Source: Linanthus parryae (Eukaryota; Streptophyta; Magnoliopsida; Ericales; Polemoniaceae). Taken from it: a DNA stretch of 64,000 bases. The notes beneath the pieces were generated by a model that saw nothing but the letters and a program-made list of their open reading frames with translations, did no database searches and had not been told where the DNA came from. Position numbers and translations under genes: made by a program. The DNA lies in the NCBI GenBank assembly GCA_023055425.1, contig JALGPY010000009.1:17797775-17861774 (forward strand), written 5' to 3'. This document shows, piece after piece, positions 9,947-20,378 of the stretch. Numbering within the stretch: the first letter of the stretch is position 1; each line of letters opens with the position of its first letter.

Positions 9947-10485
9947 ATGTGCTTTGCCGTGAGTCCTTACGACTGCTGGCTTCAACGCTTATTTTTCGTT
10001 GATTTATGGCAACTTCAAGTTGTGAAACCTGAGTTTGCGCTTTGTGCTATAGAAATAGTTTCCAAGATCCGCTTTATGAGGCTTACTGATCTTTGTAACT
10101 TTCATAGAGAAGATGCAGATAATACCTCACAGTTGTTCGAAGAATTTTCTTCGTCTATTATGCTTGCAGGTCATGTTTCCGGCTTCCTCCCGGCGAGGTG
10201 CAGCGCCGTAGTGACCTTGCTACCGACTCGTAATGAACGGCGGGATTCTCCTCCAGCATGCCCGGAGGAGAATTTCTTGCCTCCTCGTTCTTGAACTCAG
10301 GGTGGCGAGCCAATGTGCTTGTCTATCTGGACAAGGAGCCCATTGCCCGAGGAATGACTGCTCCCCTGTTTTGCACGGCTGCATACGCCAGAACAGGTGG
10401 TTCCTCTGGTACATATCTTGATCAGACAGAGGCCTTGTCAGATCGTGGGATCTTGGACGTAGCGTCACGCAGATCTTGCTGCTAG
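9947..10485 (+). CDS. Unrecognised small plus-strand unit of element B
   Basis: I do not recognise the product. An ATG lies 36 bp downstream of a strong TATA box. The first frame runs 9947-10294 (115 codons). A GTGAGT donor-like sequence sits near 9957, and an acceptor-like TTATGCTTGCAG ends at about 10170. A second frame, 10258-10485 (75 codons, starting MPGGEFLASS), may be the real downstream exon. Which frame is used cannot be settled from sequence alone. It lies between the PMD gene and the hairpin array. Confidence 0.3.
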
Positions 10486-10659
10486 GGACGTAGCGAATGG
10501 CGGGCTGATCTTCTCGCAGGAGCGCCCTACTTGCTACAGATCTTTGGTCGCAGATCTGTGCATCGCATAGCTGGTGTTAGGACCGTTAGGTTCATCCTTT
10601 TTTAGTTAGGATTCCCGCGATGTGTAACTTCTTGTTCGTAAGTTACTTTTTAGATGCAT

Positions 10660-11010
10660 TGTAAGCCATGTTGGCTGCGTAGCTAGATTTGAGCTTTTTC
10701 ACTTGTAAGCTGCTATCTAGACAGATAAATTGTAAGTCCTTTTGACTCATAATGATAAATCGCTTTGTATGATCTGCTGTCTTGTTACAACAAAATACAA
10801 TTTCGCATGCGTATCGGCAGATTTCGCCTTTTCTAGTGCTATATACACACTTTGCATTGTCGCTTGGATATGTTTTTTAGATCGTTCGAGATCGTGTTTG
10901 CGCAGCTGTGCTACCTTGGCAGATAGGCTTGTGATTTGCTTTGGATTCAAGTGCAAGTTCTATCTTATCAGATAGGCCTTTGTGGATCACTTAGGATCAT
11001 TTTACATAAT
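10660..11010 (+). repeat. Degenerate start of the hairpin array in element B
   Basis: Scattered, diverged copies of the CTATC...GATAG unit occur here, for example near 10715 and 10965, before the regular array begins. No gene is seen. Confidence 0.45.
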
Positions 11011-11522
11011 GCTGCTATCATGGCAGATAGACTTAAGAGCGATTTTAAAATCGCATTTGTATAGCGCTGCTATCGCGGCAGATAGGTTTGAAAGATCATT
11101 CAAGATCATGTTCGCATGGGCTGCTATCATAGGAGATAGGCTTAGAAGATCACTTAAGATCGTTTTCACACGAGCTGCTATCGTGGCAGATAGGCTTAGA
11201 AGATCAATTAAGATCATTTTCGCATGAGCTACTATCGTGGCAGATACGCTTAGAAGATCAATTAAGATCATTTTCGCATAGGCTGCTATCGTGGCAGATA
11301 GGCTTGAGAGATCAATTAAGATCGCATTTGCATAGGCTGCTATCGTGACAGATAGGCTTAGAAGATCAATTATGATCGTTTTCGCATAGGCTGCTATCGT
11401 AACAGATAGGCTTAGAAGATCAATTCAGATCGTTTTCGCATAGGCTGCTATCGTGACAGATAGGCTTAGAAGATCAGTTGAGATCGCATTCGAGTAAGTT
11501 GCTATCGCGGCGGATAGGCTTT
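11011..11522. repeat. 54-bp tandem array with CTATC/GATAG hairpins (element B)
   Basis: Units start at about 11011, 11066, 11120, 11174, 11228, 11282, 11336, 11390, 11444 and 11498, so the period is 54-55 bp with nine full units and a partial one. Each unit has GCTGCTATCGTGGCAGATAG, which can pair CTATC with GATAG, and a second near-palindrome around GATCAATTAAGATC. The array lies between the ends of the minus-strand pol and the plus-strand genes. A role in termination, RNA processing or insulation is inference. Confidence 0.85.
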
Positions 11523-11727
11523 TGCTAACAGTAATAATAAACCAAGTGAAGCAATATAAACAGCTAGAAGTATAAAGTTTTTCTCATTTGGGAGAAGTCT
11601 TTTATTATAGCACTCTCATATGGGAGAGATGAGATTACAATTCTCTCATATGGGAGAGATGATGTGCGAATCATAGCTATACAGAGCATAAGGCAACGTT
11701 GTAATAAAACGCATAAAATGAGAGAAG

Positions 11728-14700
11728 TCAAGGATAGTACTTCTTAATCCAGCGCATGTTGACTGAGCTTGGGGTTGAGGTCGTTCCGTGCAACCTCCGT
11801 ATGCTACAGTAGCCACTGTCAAATACTTCTGTGACTTCAAAGGGCCCTTACCAATTGGCTGCGAACTTTGGGTGAGCCGCCTCTCGCATGCAATGGTCAG
11901 ATGCGCGCAAGACCAAATATCCAACTGCAAAATCTCTACGTTGGACTGTTTTGTTGTACGCACGAGCAATCCTTTCTTGATACCGTTTGTTGGTCCTTTT
12001 AGCTTGCTCTCGCTTTTCCTCTAGCAGGACTAAGTCATGATCGCGCTGATTGTCGTACAATGCGCGGAAGGCCAACCTTGCTGAGTTAACTTTTACCTCT
12101 GCAGGTACCACTGCCTCAGCTCCATAGCATAGGAGGAACGGTGAGACCCCTGTGGGTGTTCTTGGAGAAGTCCGGTAAGCCCACAGGGCTATGCTTAAGG
12201 AATCAGCCCACTTCTTGTGGTCGTCTGCGACCATCTTGCTCAAAATTCTCAATAGTGTCTTGTTGGTCGCTTCTGCTTGCCCATTCCCCTTCGGGTAGTA
12301 AGGGGTGGAGCATATCTGCCTGATGTTGTATTCTGCTAGCTTCGCAGCCACCTGGCGATTAACAAAAGGAGTGCCATTATCTGAAAGGATGGTGTTGGGA
12401 ATTCCGAACCTGCATATAATGCTTTCTTGGATGAAACGGACCACAGCTAGCGCATTTGCCGTCTTCAGTGGTATTGCCTCCACCCACTTGGTGAACAACT
12501 CCGTCGCGGTGAGAATGAAGTGATTCCCATGTGAGGTTGGTCGAATGGGACCAATAAAGACGAGAGCCCATGTGTGAAACGGCCATGGTGTTCCCAATGC
12601 ATGCAGATCTACAGCAGGAGCGTGCACTAGATTTCCTTTAAATTGACACTCCTGGCAGCGTCGTACTTTGGCACGGCAATCAGCCTCCATTGTGGGCCAG
12701 AAATATCCAATTGAGAGGAGTTGTCTGCATAATTTCGCACCCCCCTGATGTTCCACCTGATGAGAAAGGTCCATCACTTCTTGTGCTTCCCTGCTATCCA
12801 GGCATTGCAGCAAGTTACCCTCATGGCCTCTTCGCCAAAGCAGGTATTCTTGTACCACGTATCGGGATGCTTTCCTCCTCAGTTTCTCAGCTTCTTTTCT
12901 TGACTCAGGTACAGTACCCTGGGTGAGAAAATCAAAGAGTGGTTTCCTCCAATCCGCATCATCATCGGTCAGAGCAATGAGTAAAGAATCTTTGATCAAT
13001 GCGCAACTCTCGCACTTTCCTTGTATTAATGCCGCGGCCGTTGACATGTCTGGCCAGTGAATACCATATCTCTGAGCTTTCCGGTAGATTGACACTTCGC
13101 TTTCTCCGCAAGCATGTTGGTGAATCTTCTCTAGCATCAGTTGTCCCTCTTGCTCGGAAACACATCGCATGAGTATTCCTCCAGGGCCCTTGTAGTAAAG
13201 GGTGTTGTCATGTATGCAATACCCCTTTGTGAGTGTCCAGTTCTCGCTGCTGGTGCCTTCTGCGATGGCCCGTAAGATTGCCTTTCTCCAGTCCGCATCG
13301 TCCATGTATTCATCGTCGCACGCGTCATCTGCTAACGCCGATGATGTCCGCACTTCGATCGAAATTCTCGCAGGACATTTGTCCGTGCTAACCTTGGATC
13401 CCAAAGTAGCCAAAGCATCCGCATGCCTGTTGTCCGCTCGAGGCTTGTGCTCGTACCTAACGTCGCAGAATTGCTGCACCAGTTTTTGTACCAAGGTCCG
13501 GTAGGACAGAAGATTTATCTCCTTCAAGCCGTACTCGCCCGAGGCTTGCTTGACAATTAGCTTGGAGTCCCCCATGACCGTCAAGTTGCTTACTTCCAAA
13601 GCTTTCGCTGCACGAAGTCCCGCGATGAGAGCCTCATATTCTGCTTCGTTGTTAGTGACTGCGAAGTCAAGCTTGGCGGACATCTGTATGACCTCCCCAT
13701 CTGGTTCTGTCAAGACTATCCCAATGCCTCCGCATTTCCTTGTTGACGAGCCGTCGAAATGAAGCGTCCAGTAGGGCACATCGACTGCATAGATTTCAGG
13801 TCCTTCGAATTCTTCTTCGATCACAGGCTCGTGACTGTTGTCAGGGAACTGTGCCAACAAATCCGCTACCGCCTGCGACTTGATCGCCCGCGGTCGAACG
13901 CATGTGATATCAAACTGGGAAATGGTCATATACCATTTTGCCAATCTTCCTCCAGGAGTAGTGTGAGTTAGCAGATATCGTATGGGATCACTTTTTGTAA
14001 CCACCACCACTTTGTGCGACGCAAAGTAGTGTCTCAACTTCTCTATTATGAAGAATAGGGCAAGGCAACGACGCTCGACGTCCGTGTACCTTGATTCTGC
14101 AGGCTGCACGATGCGAGAGATGTAGTAGATGGGCCTTTCTTGACCCTCGTACTCCTGAGCCAAAAGTGCTCCTATGGATTTCCTCGTTGACGTCAGATAC
14201 AGCAAAAGCGGTGATCCTAACTGAGGCGCGATCATTATTTTTGAAGACGTCAGCAGCTCCTTTAGCTTCCCGAACGCAGCTTCGTGCTCCGGACTCCAGT
14301 TGTATGCGGCATCTTTCCTGAGAAGATTACTGAAACAGAAAGTAATCTCGGCAATCGCCGGGATGAATCTTCGCAGATACGATAGCTTCCCCAAGAATGT
14401 CTTCAAGGCACTCTGGTCATGCGGCGGAGTCATGCTGGTGATGGCTGAAACTTTCGCAGGGTCAGGCTCGATTCCTTGACGATGTACCACGCATCCCAAG
14501 AATTTCCCTGACGTTACCCCAAATGCGCATTTCATAGGGTTCATCTTCAACTGAAAGCGTCTGCATCTGTTGAACACTTTCTGCAAATCTGCCAGGTGAT
14601 CTGCCTCCTGCTTGGATTTAACCACGAGGTCATCCACATAAAATTCCACTTTCTTGTGCATCATGTCGTGGAATAGGGCCATCATGGCCCGCTGGTAGGT

Positions 14701-15453
14701 TCCACCTGCGTTTTTGAGACCAAAGAGCATCACCGTGTAGTTGAACACTCCCACTGGGGTGATGAATGCAGTTTTCCGTGCATCTTCAGGGTCCATCTTA
14801 ATCTGATTGTACCCGCTGAAGCCGTCCATGAAACTGAACACGCGATGACCCGCTGTCGAATCGATGAGCAAATCGATGTTAGGGAGCGGAAAATCGTCCT
14901 TGGGGCAGGAACGATTGAGATCTCGGAAATCCACACAAATGCGAAGCTGTCCGTTCTTCTTTACCACTGGCACAATATTGGCCAGCCATGTGGGATGGTG
15001 ATTCGGCTCTATGAACTTGGCCTCCAGGAGTTTGACAATCTCCTGTTTGATCTTCACGTTAAGCTCCGGCCTGAAGCTTCTTGTGCTCTGCTTTATCGGC
15101 TTAGACCCCGGGATGATGTCTAAACGGTGCATGGTGATACTTGTGTCCAGTCCGGGCATCTCATCGTACTCCCATGCGAACACGTCCTTGTACTCAGTCA
15201 GCAGCTGCAGCATTCCTCTCTCCTCTTCGCTTGTGAGGTCCGCACTTAGAAAGACTGGCCTCTTCTTTTCTTCGTTCGGACTTAGGAACACTTCCTTTAG
15301 CTCTTTCTTTTGTGGTCTGGGTTTATCTTCCATGCATTCGGGTGCTTCTTTGAGCTTCTCGTCTGGAGTGCTCTGCATTGGTTTTTCCATTACCGCAATC
15401 AGCTCGATTTGGTTGATTTGCTCAGGGATATCCCCATGCCCGCGTGAGGACAT
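11728..15453 (-). pseudogene. Tat-type pol: RT, RNase H, second RNase H, integrase (element B)
   Basis: The open frame spans 1,201 codons from 15453 to 11848. Order: reverse transcriptase (about residues 110-340, YVDD 272-275), connecting RNase H-like part (about 410-500), a second RNase H (DGSST 567-571, NNEAEYEAL 601-609, GDSK 628-631, NRHADAL 675-681), then two zinc-binding modules (about 750-820 and 870-940) and the integrase core. The integrase has D1025 and E1061 in the expected 35-residue spacing, but the first catalytic aspartate is replaced by valine (ALVFIGP; element A has SLDFIGP). A TAA at 11845-11847 interrupts the C-terminus, which otherwise continues to a stop at 11728-11730 (RWIKKYYP in the homologue). 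The protein is therefore probably inactive in integration. Confidence 0.9.
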
Positions 15454-15465
15454 CCTCGCGCACCT

Positions 15466-16362
15466 TCATATGCGATAGCATTTCTTCCCGTTGGCGTAGA
15501 AACTCTCTATCTCCTTGCCCTCAGGGTCATGCTTCGCTATTCTCTTTAGAGTGTATACGTTCTTTCGCTGGTAGGCGATCCTTGGTGCCTCTTCTCGCAT
15601 GGGAGGCTTTTCCTTGGCATCCTCTCTTGTCACCATTACTCCCGCCGGTGACTGATCTTTGATATCTTCCCATAGGGGTAAAGGAGTGGGGTTGAATGGT
15701 CCCGGTGTTTGCTCATCCGCCATCTCGGTGAACCACACCGCTTCGCTGAGATGTGCTTCATCCATGTTGAATGGATTCGTCGAAGCCGGTATCTCGACTA
15801 TTCTGTCGTTCCAAATAGCTTTCATCACTTGGTGAGCTGTTGAAGGGACAGCATCAAAGCGATGAATCCAGGCTCGACCTATGATCATGTGATACGTAGT
15901 GTTCGCATCTATGACATAGAACTTTGCTGAGCACTTGATCTTGCCGATCTGGACGCCCAGGCGGATCCATCCTATCGTCATTCTGGAGTCGCTTCCAAAT
16001 CCCATCAGCGGAGATGGACGCCTGACGATCTTGTACTCAGGGATCCCTGCTAGATTCAGTGTGTGGAGCGAAACAACGTTAAACGCTACTCCTCCGTCGA
16101 CAAACGCTCTTTTGAACTCGACGCCATTGATGATGGCCGTCACATACAGAGGCCTCTGGTGGCTCGCATCTGTCTTTTTGTCGCTGGCAGAAAAGGTCAT
16201 AATCTTTTCTGTAGAGCGAGACGCCCTGATGACTTTCCCATTGGAGACTACGAGGTCCTCCTCATAGTCTTCTGCTATACTTAAGATCGCTTTCGTCATC
16301 TCCGTCCGGCATTTCTCTGAGAAGTTCATCTCGTCGAAGAATCTGCTGAAGCCGTGCGACAC
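15466..16362 (-). CDS. Aspartic protease region of element B
   Basis: This 298-codon frame contains a retropepsin-like block, AFVDGGVAFNVVS, at about residues 88-100. The DGG form, rather than D[ST]G, is usual in Tat-type elements. A hydrophobic IIGRAWIHR follows near 160-168, as expected for the second half of the fold. The frame overlaps the end of gag (16262-16362) in a different phase and ends 13 bases before the pol frame. A programmed frameshift or old indels could explain both junctions; I cannot tell which. Confidence 0.7.
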   Translation of the reverse strand: MSHGFSRFFDEMNFSEKCRTEMTKAILSIAEDYEEDLVVSNGKVIRASRSTEKIMTFSASDKKTDASHQRPLYVTAIINGVEFKRAFVDGGVAFNVVSLHTLNLAGIPEYKIVRRPSPLMGFGSDSRMTIGWIRLGVQIGKIKCSAKFYVIDANTTYHMIIGRAWIHRFDAVPSTAHQVMKAIWNDRIVEIPASTNPFNMDEAHLSEAVWFTEMADEQTPGPFNPTPLPLWEDIKDQSPAGVMVTREDAKEKPPMREEAPRIAYQRKNVYTLKRIAKHDPEGKEIESFYANGKKCYRI

Positions 16363-18070
16363 CCTTCATCCGGTCGGCACGTTCGTCCTCCGTGTCTACG
16401 CTGTAGTCCTCATCGTCATGGACTTCGGCAATGATGGGTAGACCATCCTCTGCGACCTCTTCCAGATCCACAATCGAGATCATAGCAACCTCTTTACCTT
16501 TCGATTCTTGCTCCGCATGGGCAGGAAGGGTATTGTTGCGCACATCCTGCCTGTGATCGCTGACGATCAGCTCGCCGTTCTTCATCTTTTGGCTGAACAC
16601 TATCCTGAGCTTCTTACAGTCCGCTGTGGGATGCATGACCTTGCCGTGGTACTCGCACCACTTCGGGTCCCTCACCATCTCCTTGGAGGGTGCTCTCTCG
16701 AGCGGCGGTAGGACACCGTCCTTGCGCCACTGCCTGCAGAGGTCGCTTGCTTCTTCCTCCGAACATGGCAGAGGTGGTGCATCAAAGTTCACAATCTTCG
16801 CCTGCTTATGGGGTGAAACTGTATTGACTTCAGCTTCGCGTCCCCTCTTGTAACTGAATCTCCCAATCTTGAAGGTAGTACCACCCGAGGGTCGCTCAGG
16901 GGCGTTTCTCTTTTTCTGCCTCTCCACTATAGGCTCGATGTTTTTCGTGCATTCAATTAATTTTGAAAACGTAGGTGTTTGCAGATTAATGAGCATACCT
17001 TTGTACTCATCTCGCATGCACTGCAGGCTTATCTCCACGAGCCTACTTTCGAGTATCACGTCTTTGCATTCCAAGGACTTCGCCCTGAACTTCTTGATGA
17101 AAGTTATTTCGACCTCTTCGCGTTTCTGATACATCCGCGAGAGGTGGATCATTTTCACCTTTTCCTCCATCTGGAAGAACTTGGTGTAGAACTTTTGGAC
17201 CATGTTGTCCCAAGTCTTTACGGACCCAGCTTCCAACGTCCTGTACCACTTGTAAGCTACGTTTCCCAAGAATTTCGGGAACTCTCGCATCAGCAGTTTG
17301 GGATCAGCTCCATACGGCCCCATGACATCGCATAACATGTTCATGAGCGTTTCCATTGACATCTTCGAACTTATCCCATTTGGGAGCCTTGTACCCAACC
17401 GGGTTAGGCATGAGATAGATCTCTCGCGGGATGGGTGGATCGTTGTCTAGCTTTGGGATGATGGTATCCGCGAATGATTGGTGAGCCAGAATGGTGTCTA
17501 TGCACTTCTGCAGAGACGTCATACACTATGGAGTATTTCCCTCGGTAGCAGGAGGAGGGGTTGCCGCAGGCGGAGGCGACACATATGCCGCAGGAGGATT
17601 GGGGACGTATTGGGCGTTCGCATTACCCCAGATTGCCGTTGGAGGAGGCAAGGGATACTGCGAGGCCGGATTAGGTACCAAGGCCGGAGGCTGAGGAGTA
17701 TGAGCAGTGAGGGGCAACATTTGAGCTGTTGACCCTTGAATCGAGGGTAGCTGCGTAGTCGCCGGTGGAGTCTGCAGATTAGGGTTGGGGGTGTGGTTGA
17801 CACTCCCAGTCCTTGAGCGGTAGGGGCTCCTCCTCCCTGAGAAACGGCGGTGGCTTGTGTAGGGTTCGGTGCAAGAGTCCCCAAGACAGCCATGATCCGT
17901 TCTAGCTGCGCAGATTGAGCTTTGAGGGCTTTCGCCTGACCTTGGATGGTGGCGTCCAAGGATTCTAGCGTCGGGGCCTCACCGTTGGTCGTAGGAGTGC
18001 GGCGGATCTCCTCTCCTGAGGCGGCTTCGGTGGAAGGCGATATGTTACTGACATCATCCTCCTGAGACAT
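16262..18070 (-). pseudogene. Gag of element B (frameshifted)
   Basis: The start at 18070 reads MSQEDDVSNISPSTE and is conserved in element E (MSHEDDVRNRSPSTE). A frame change near 17790-17800 leads into a P/A-rich segment, a TAG at 17526-17528 interrupts it, and a second frame change occurs near 17335-17380. The main capsid-type domain is open from 17398 to 16262, with LMREFPKFLGNVAYKWY and VQKFYTKFFQMEEKVKM as recognisable Ty3/gypsy gag blocks. A possible zinc-knuckle-like CEYHGKVMHPTADCKK lies near residue 250 of that frame. Gag packages the RNA genome. This copy needs at least three corrections to be read through. Confidence 0.8.
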
Positions 18071-18089
18071 GGTTGCTTTTGATGGTAAG

Positions 18090-18111
18090 TTTCACGTCAG
18101 GTTCACCAAAA
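18090..18111 (-). promoter_or_regulatory. Primer-binding site region of element B
   Basis: On the minus strand the LTR is followed by TTTTGGTGAACCTGACGTG. Element E has almost the same sequence after its LTR (TTTGGTGAACCCGACGTG at 63780). The TGG matches a tRNA CCA end, but I do not recognise the rest as complementary to initiator methionine tRNA, so the primer tRNA is unassigned. Confidence 0.55.
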
Positions 18112-18739
18112 TGTGCACAAGAGATTCCGGCGGGGAGAACTCCGTGTACACCGTAAGTAGAGGATTAGAGATGGCACAGGAAGAGTTGGGTTGTGTGTAG
18201 GGAGAGAGTAAGGCAGTAGTAATGTCTGAGAGAGAGACAGAGGTTTGGCAGAGCTTCCGATTATGGCTAGTGTGTTATCCTTTGTATGGAAAGGTTAACG
18301 TCCTATATATAACGGATAATGTGACCGTTGCAGTGTGGTTAATGCGCCCATCAATGGCGGCTTAATTAGCTTAACCGCAACGGCACGTTCGTCCGCCTAT
18401 ATAGGGACCGTTACAGCACGTTATGCGCGAATACCGGAACCGTTATGAGGTTGACCGGGTTTGACCGGATTGACCGGGTTTATTGAGCTCGTGCCATAAA
18501 TCTCTCAAAAGCAGTTACTAAAGGTCGTGCGCGAGCTTGACTCGCACGCGACAGGACTTACTCTAGCCTCCAAACCACTAAGTCCCTACAAGTCCCGTGC
18601 AGTGGTATGCGAGGGCCCTGTCTCGCAGCCCCCACATGGATCAGCGCGGCTGGTGATCCAGTGTGTGTGGAGCACAATATGGTGTGCTAGATGGTTTCCA
18701 CGTGGCCAAGATCTGTCAGCTCAGAAAGCACTATCTACA
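18112..18739 (-). repeat. Right LTR of element B (5' LTR in gag/pol direction)
   Basis: This 628-bp partner of 3854-4481 drives minus-strand transcription of gag/pol. The TATA-like motif is at about 18302-18311 on the minus strand. Gag begins about 40 bp beyond the LTR edge, at 18070. Confidence 0.92.
18298..18312 (-). promoter_or_regulatory. LTR TATA box of element B
   Basis: The plus strand reads TCCTATATATAACGG, so the minus strand has TTATATATAGG. This is the only strong TATA-like motif in the LTR and is repeated in the left LTR and, in diverged form, in the A and E LTRs. I infer it directs the retroviral-type genomic transcript. Confidence 0.55.
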
Positions 18740-18744
18740 CCTCC

Positions 18745-18912
18745 AAACCACTAAGTCCCTACAAGTCCCGTGTTATGGTGCGCGGGGGCTCTGTCTCGTA
18801 GCCCCCACGTGGATTAGCACGGGTGGTGATCCGGTGTGTATGGAGCACAGCTAGGTGTGCTAGATGACTGCCACGTGGCCACGATCTGTCTATCTGGAAA
18901 GCAGTATCTACA
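18745..18912 (-). repeat. Left LTR of element A, second part
   Basis: This segment completes the LTR interrupted by B and ends GCAGTATCTACA at 18912. The two parts sum to about 609 bp, against 613 bp for the right LTR. A polypurine tract for the minus-strand element follows at 18913-18927 (AATATCCCCCTTTT on plus). Confidence 0.9.
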
Positions 18913-20378
18913 ATATCCCCCTTTTGCGCGATTTTCACGTGCCCTTCTGTTGTGCAGTAGCGCAAATCAGCTGCTATGGAGCTTACGCAGGCCTTTTCGA
19001 GTTTTGAATTCGAATCCTCATAGCCCCCTGTCTTAGCCATGATTGCCTAGGGTTTGGGAAACGCCATCTAGCTTTTGATGAAGCGTGGCTTCTGTTGAGT
19101 TAATAAATCACCATCCAAATTCGCCTATTTTCGAGGCGGGGATAGATCAAGCGTCAAACTTTTCGGATTCCAAAGCATTTTGCTGACTCAGCAGTACCCA
19201 AGGGTTGCGACTCTTCGTGATATTATTTAAACCCTTCTATGCATTTGATGTAGATTTTCCTGCTTTTCCTCTTCTTTAAACAAAACGTCCACTCAAGCGT
19301 TTGTAGCAATGGCTCCCAAGCAAGCTGCTGAAGTTCCAGAACTTCCTATCGAATTGTGGTGAAAAGCCCCCTACCTTGGGGGTGATGATTTTTATGCGGC
19401 CACCATCATGGCATCCCCCCTCCAAGCATCGCCGTTGGATGATGCTTTGCAACTTTCTCCCGAACCAGTGAGATCTGATTGGGACGTGATTAACGTCGGG
19501 GATGTGCAAAGCCTCGGCGTAGAGGCCGGCTTGTATGGTTTTACCGACATTCTTCCACAGTCCTTCATGGAGGGTTTTCACTGGATAGAGGAATGGACAG
19601 AGCATATCCTTTGCGATTACGCGGCAGACCTGAATCGTGCTAATATTTTTCACGCCGTTCGTGCAACAAAGGATCTCCATATTTACCATGATAGTACCAT
19701 GCTTCATGTATTATTTTCCAGGTATTCCCGGAAGACCCACACTTTTCATCTCTCCCATCTCGAAGTTGCTCCTACCTTGGAGGATGTGGAGGTCTTGCTG
19801 AATCTTCTAAGCATGGGGATTGTTGATCCCTTAGCACCCTTGACCAAACCAGACGAGATTCAATTATTTGAAGATATGAAGGTCCTCATAGCAGATATGG
19901 GAAGAATTGGCTCGAAATGGATGCCTGGAGCGATCACACCCAGTGGGGAATTTCCACATACATCTTCTGGTTCGAGGAACACTTGGTCAAAATGACTCAT
20001 GTACTTTTTTAGAGACTTTGTTCACCCTGCTGTGGCTCGTGAATGGCGGGAAAAAGACCCGGAAGCGGTCATCAGTGTTGTAGGGAAAGGGTTTCATTTT
20101 ACCCTTTGTGGCTATCGCGCTACTTGATAGACGGATTTCCCCGTGACGGAGTCTTTATGCACGTGCTTCCACATGCGGTAAGATTATACCTTAGAGCTGG
20201 GCCCACTCCTCCTTGGCTCCTTATACCACCGTCTTGACTTGTCCGCTGCTCATGTCGAACAGTCGCGAGGAAGAGTCGAAGTCTGTACTTTTTTTAATAC
20301 CCCCTTTCTGTCTCTGTGGAACTTTGTGAGATGGCCTAGGTATGCCCCCATTCCTGTGAAAGTAGGTCGTTGGAACAC
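18913..20378 (+). pseudogene. A antisense PMD gene, exon 1, first part
   Basis: A TATA-like TATTATTTAAACCC (about 19222-19235) precedes the ATG at 19309. The product aligns with B's PMD protein throughout: EWTEHILCDYAADLNRANIFHAVRA and KTHTFHLSHLEVAPTLEDV match the B blocks. Lesions are a TGA at 19360-19362 where B has CGA, a TGA at 19993-19995 where B has TGG, a small deletion near 20100 and a frameshift near 20200. Coding similarity continues to RYAPIPVKVGRWNT, where element C is inserted after the aacac duplicated at 20374-20378. Confidence 0.75.

Larger units (their letters stand above)
3854..18739 (-). mobile_element. Tat-like Ty3/gypsy retrotransposon B
   Basis: This 14.9-kb element has 628-bp LTRs, TG...CA ends and TSD cctcc (3849-3853 and 18740-18744), and sits in A's left LTR. 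Gag, protease and pol run on the minus strand from 18070 to about 11728. The plus strand carries a PMD-type multi-exon gene (5227-9512) and a second small unit (9947-10485). A 54-bp hairpin array (11011-11522) separates the two gene sets. The LTRs differ at about 15 of 628 positions by eye, fewer than in A, as expected for the inner element. Stops and frameshifts in gag and pol, and an altered integrase aspartate, make it non-autonomous now. Confidence 0.9.

Noticed and set aside
11011..11522. Regular repeats that could suggest a CRISPR array
   Set aside because: Units are contiguous 54-bp tandem copies without unique spacers, in a plant retrotransposon.
13202..17335. Many plus-strand frames opposite the B gag and pol genes
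   Set aside because: They are antisense shadows of the coding minus strand, without domains or start signals.
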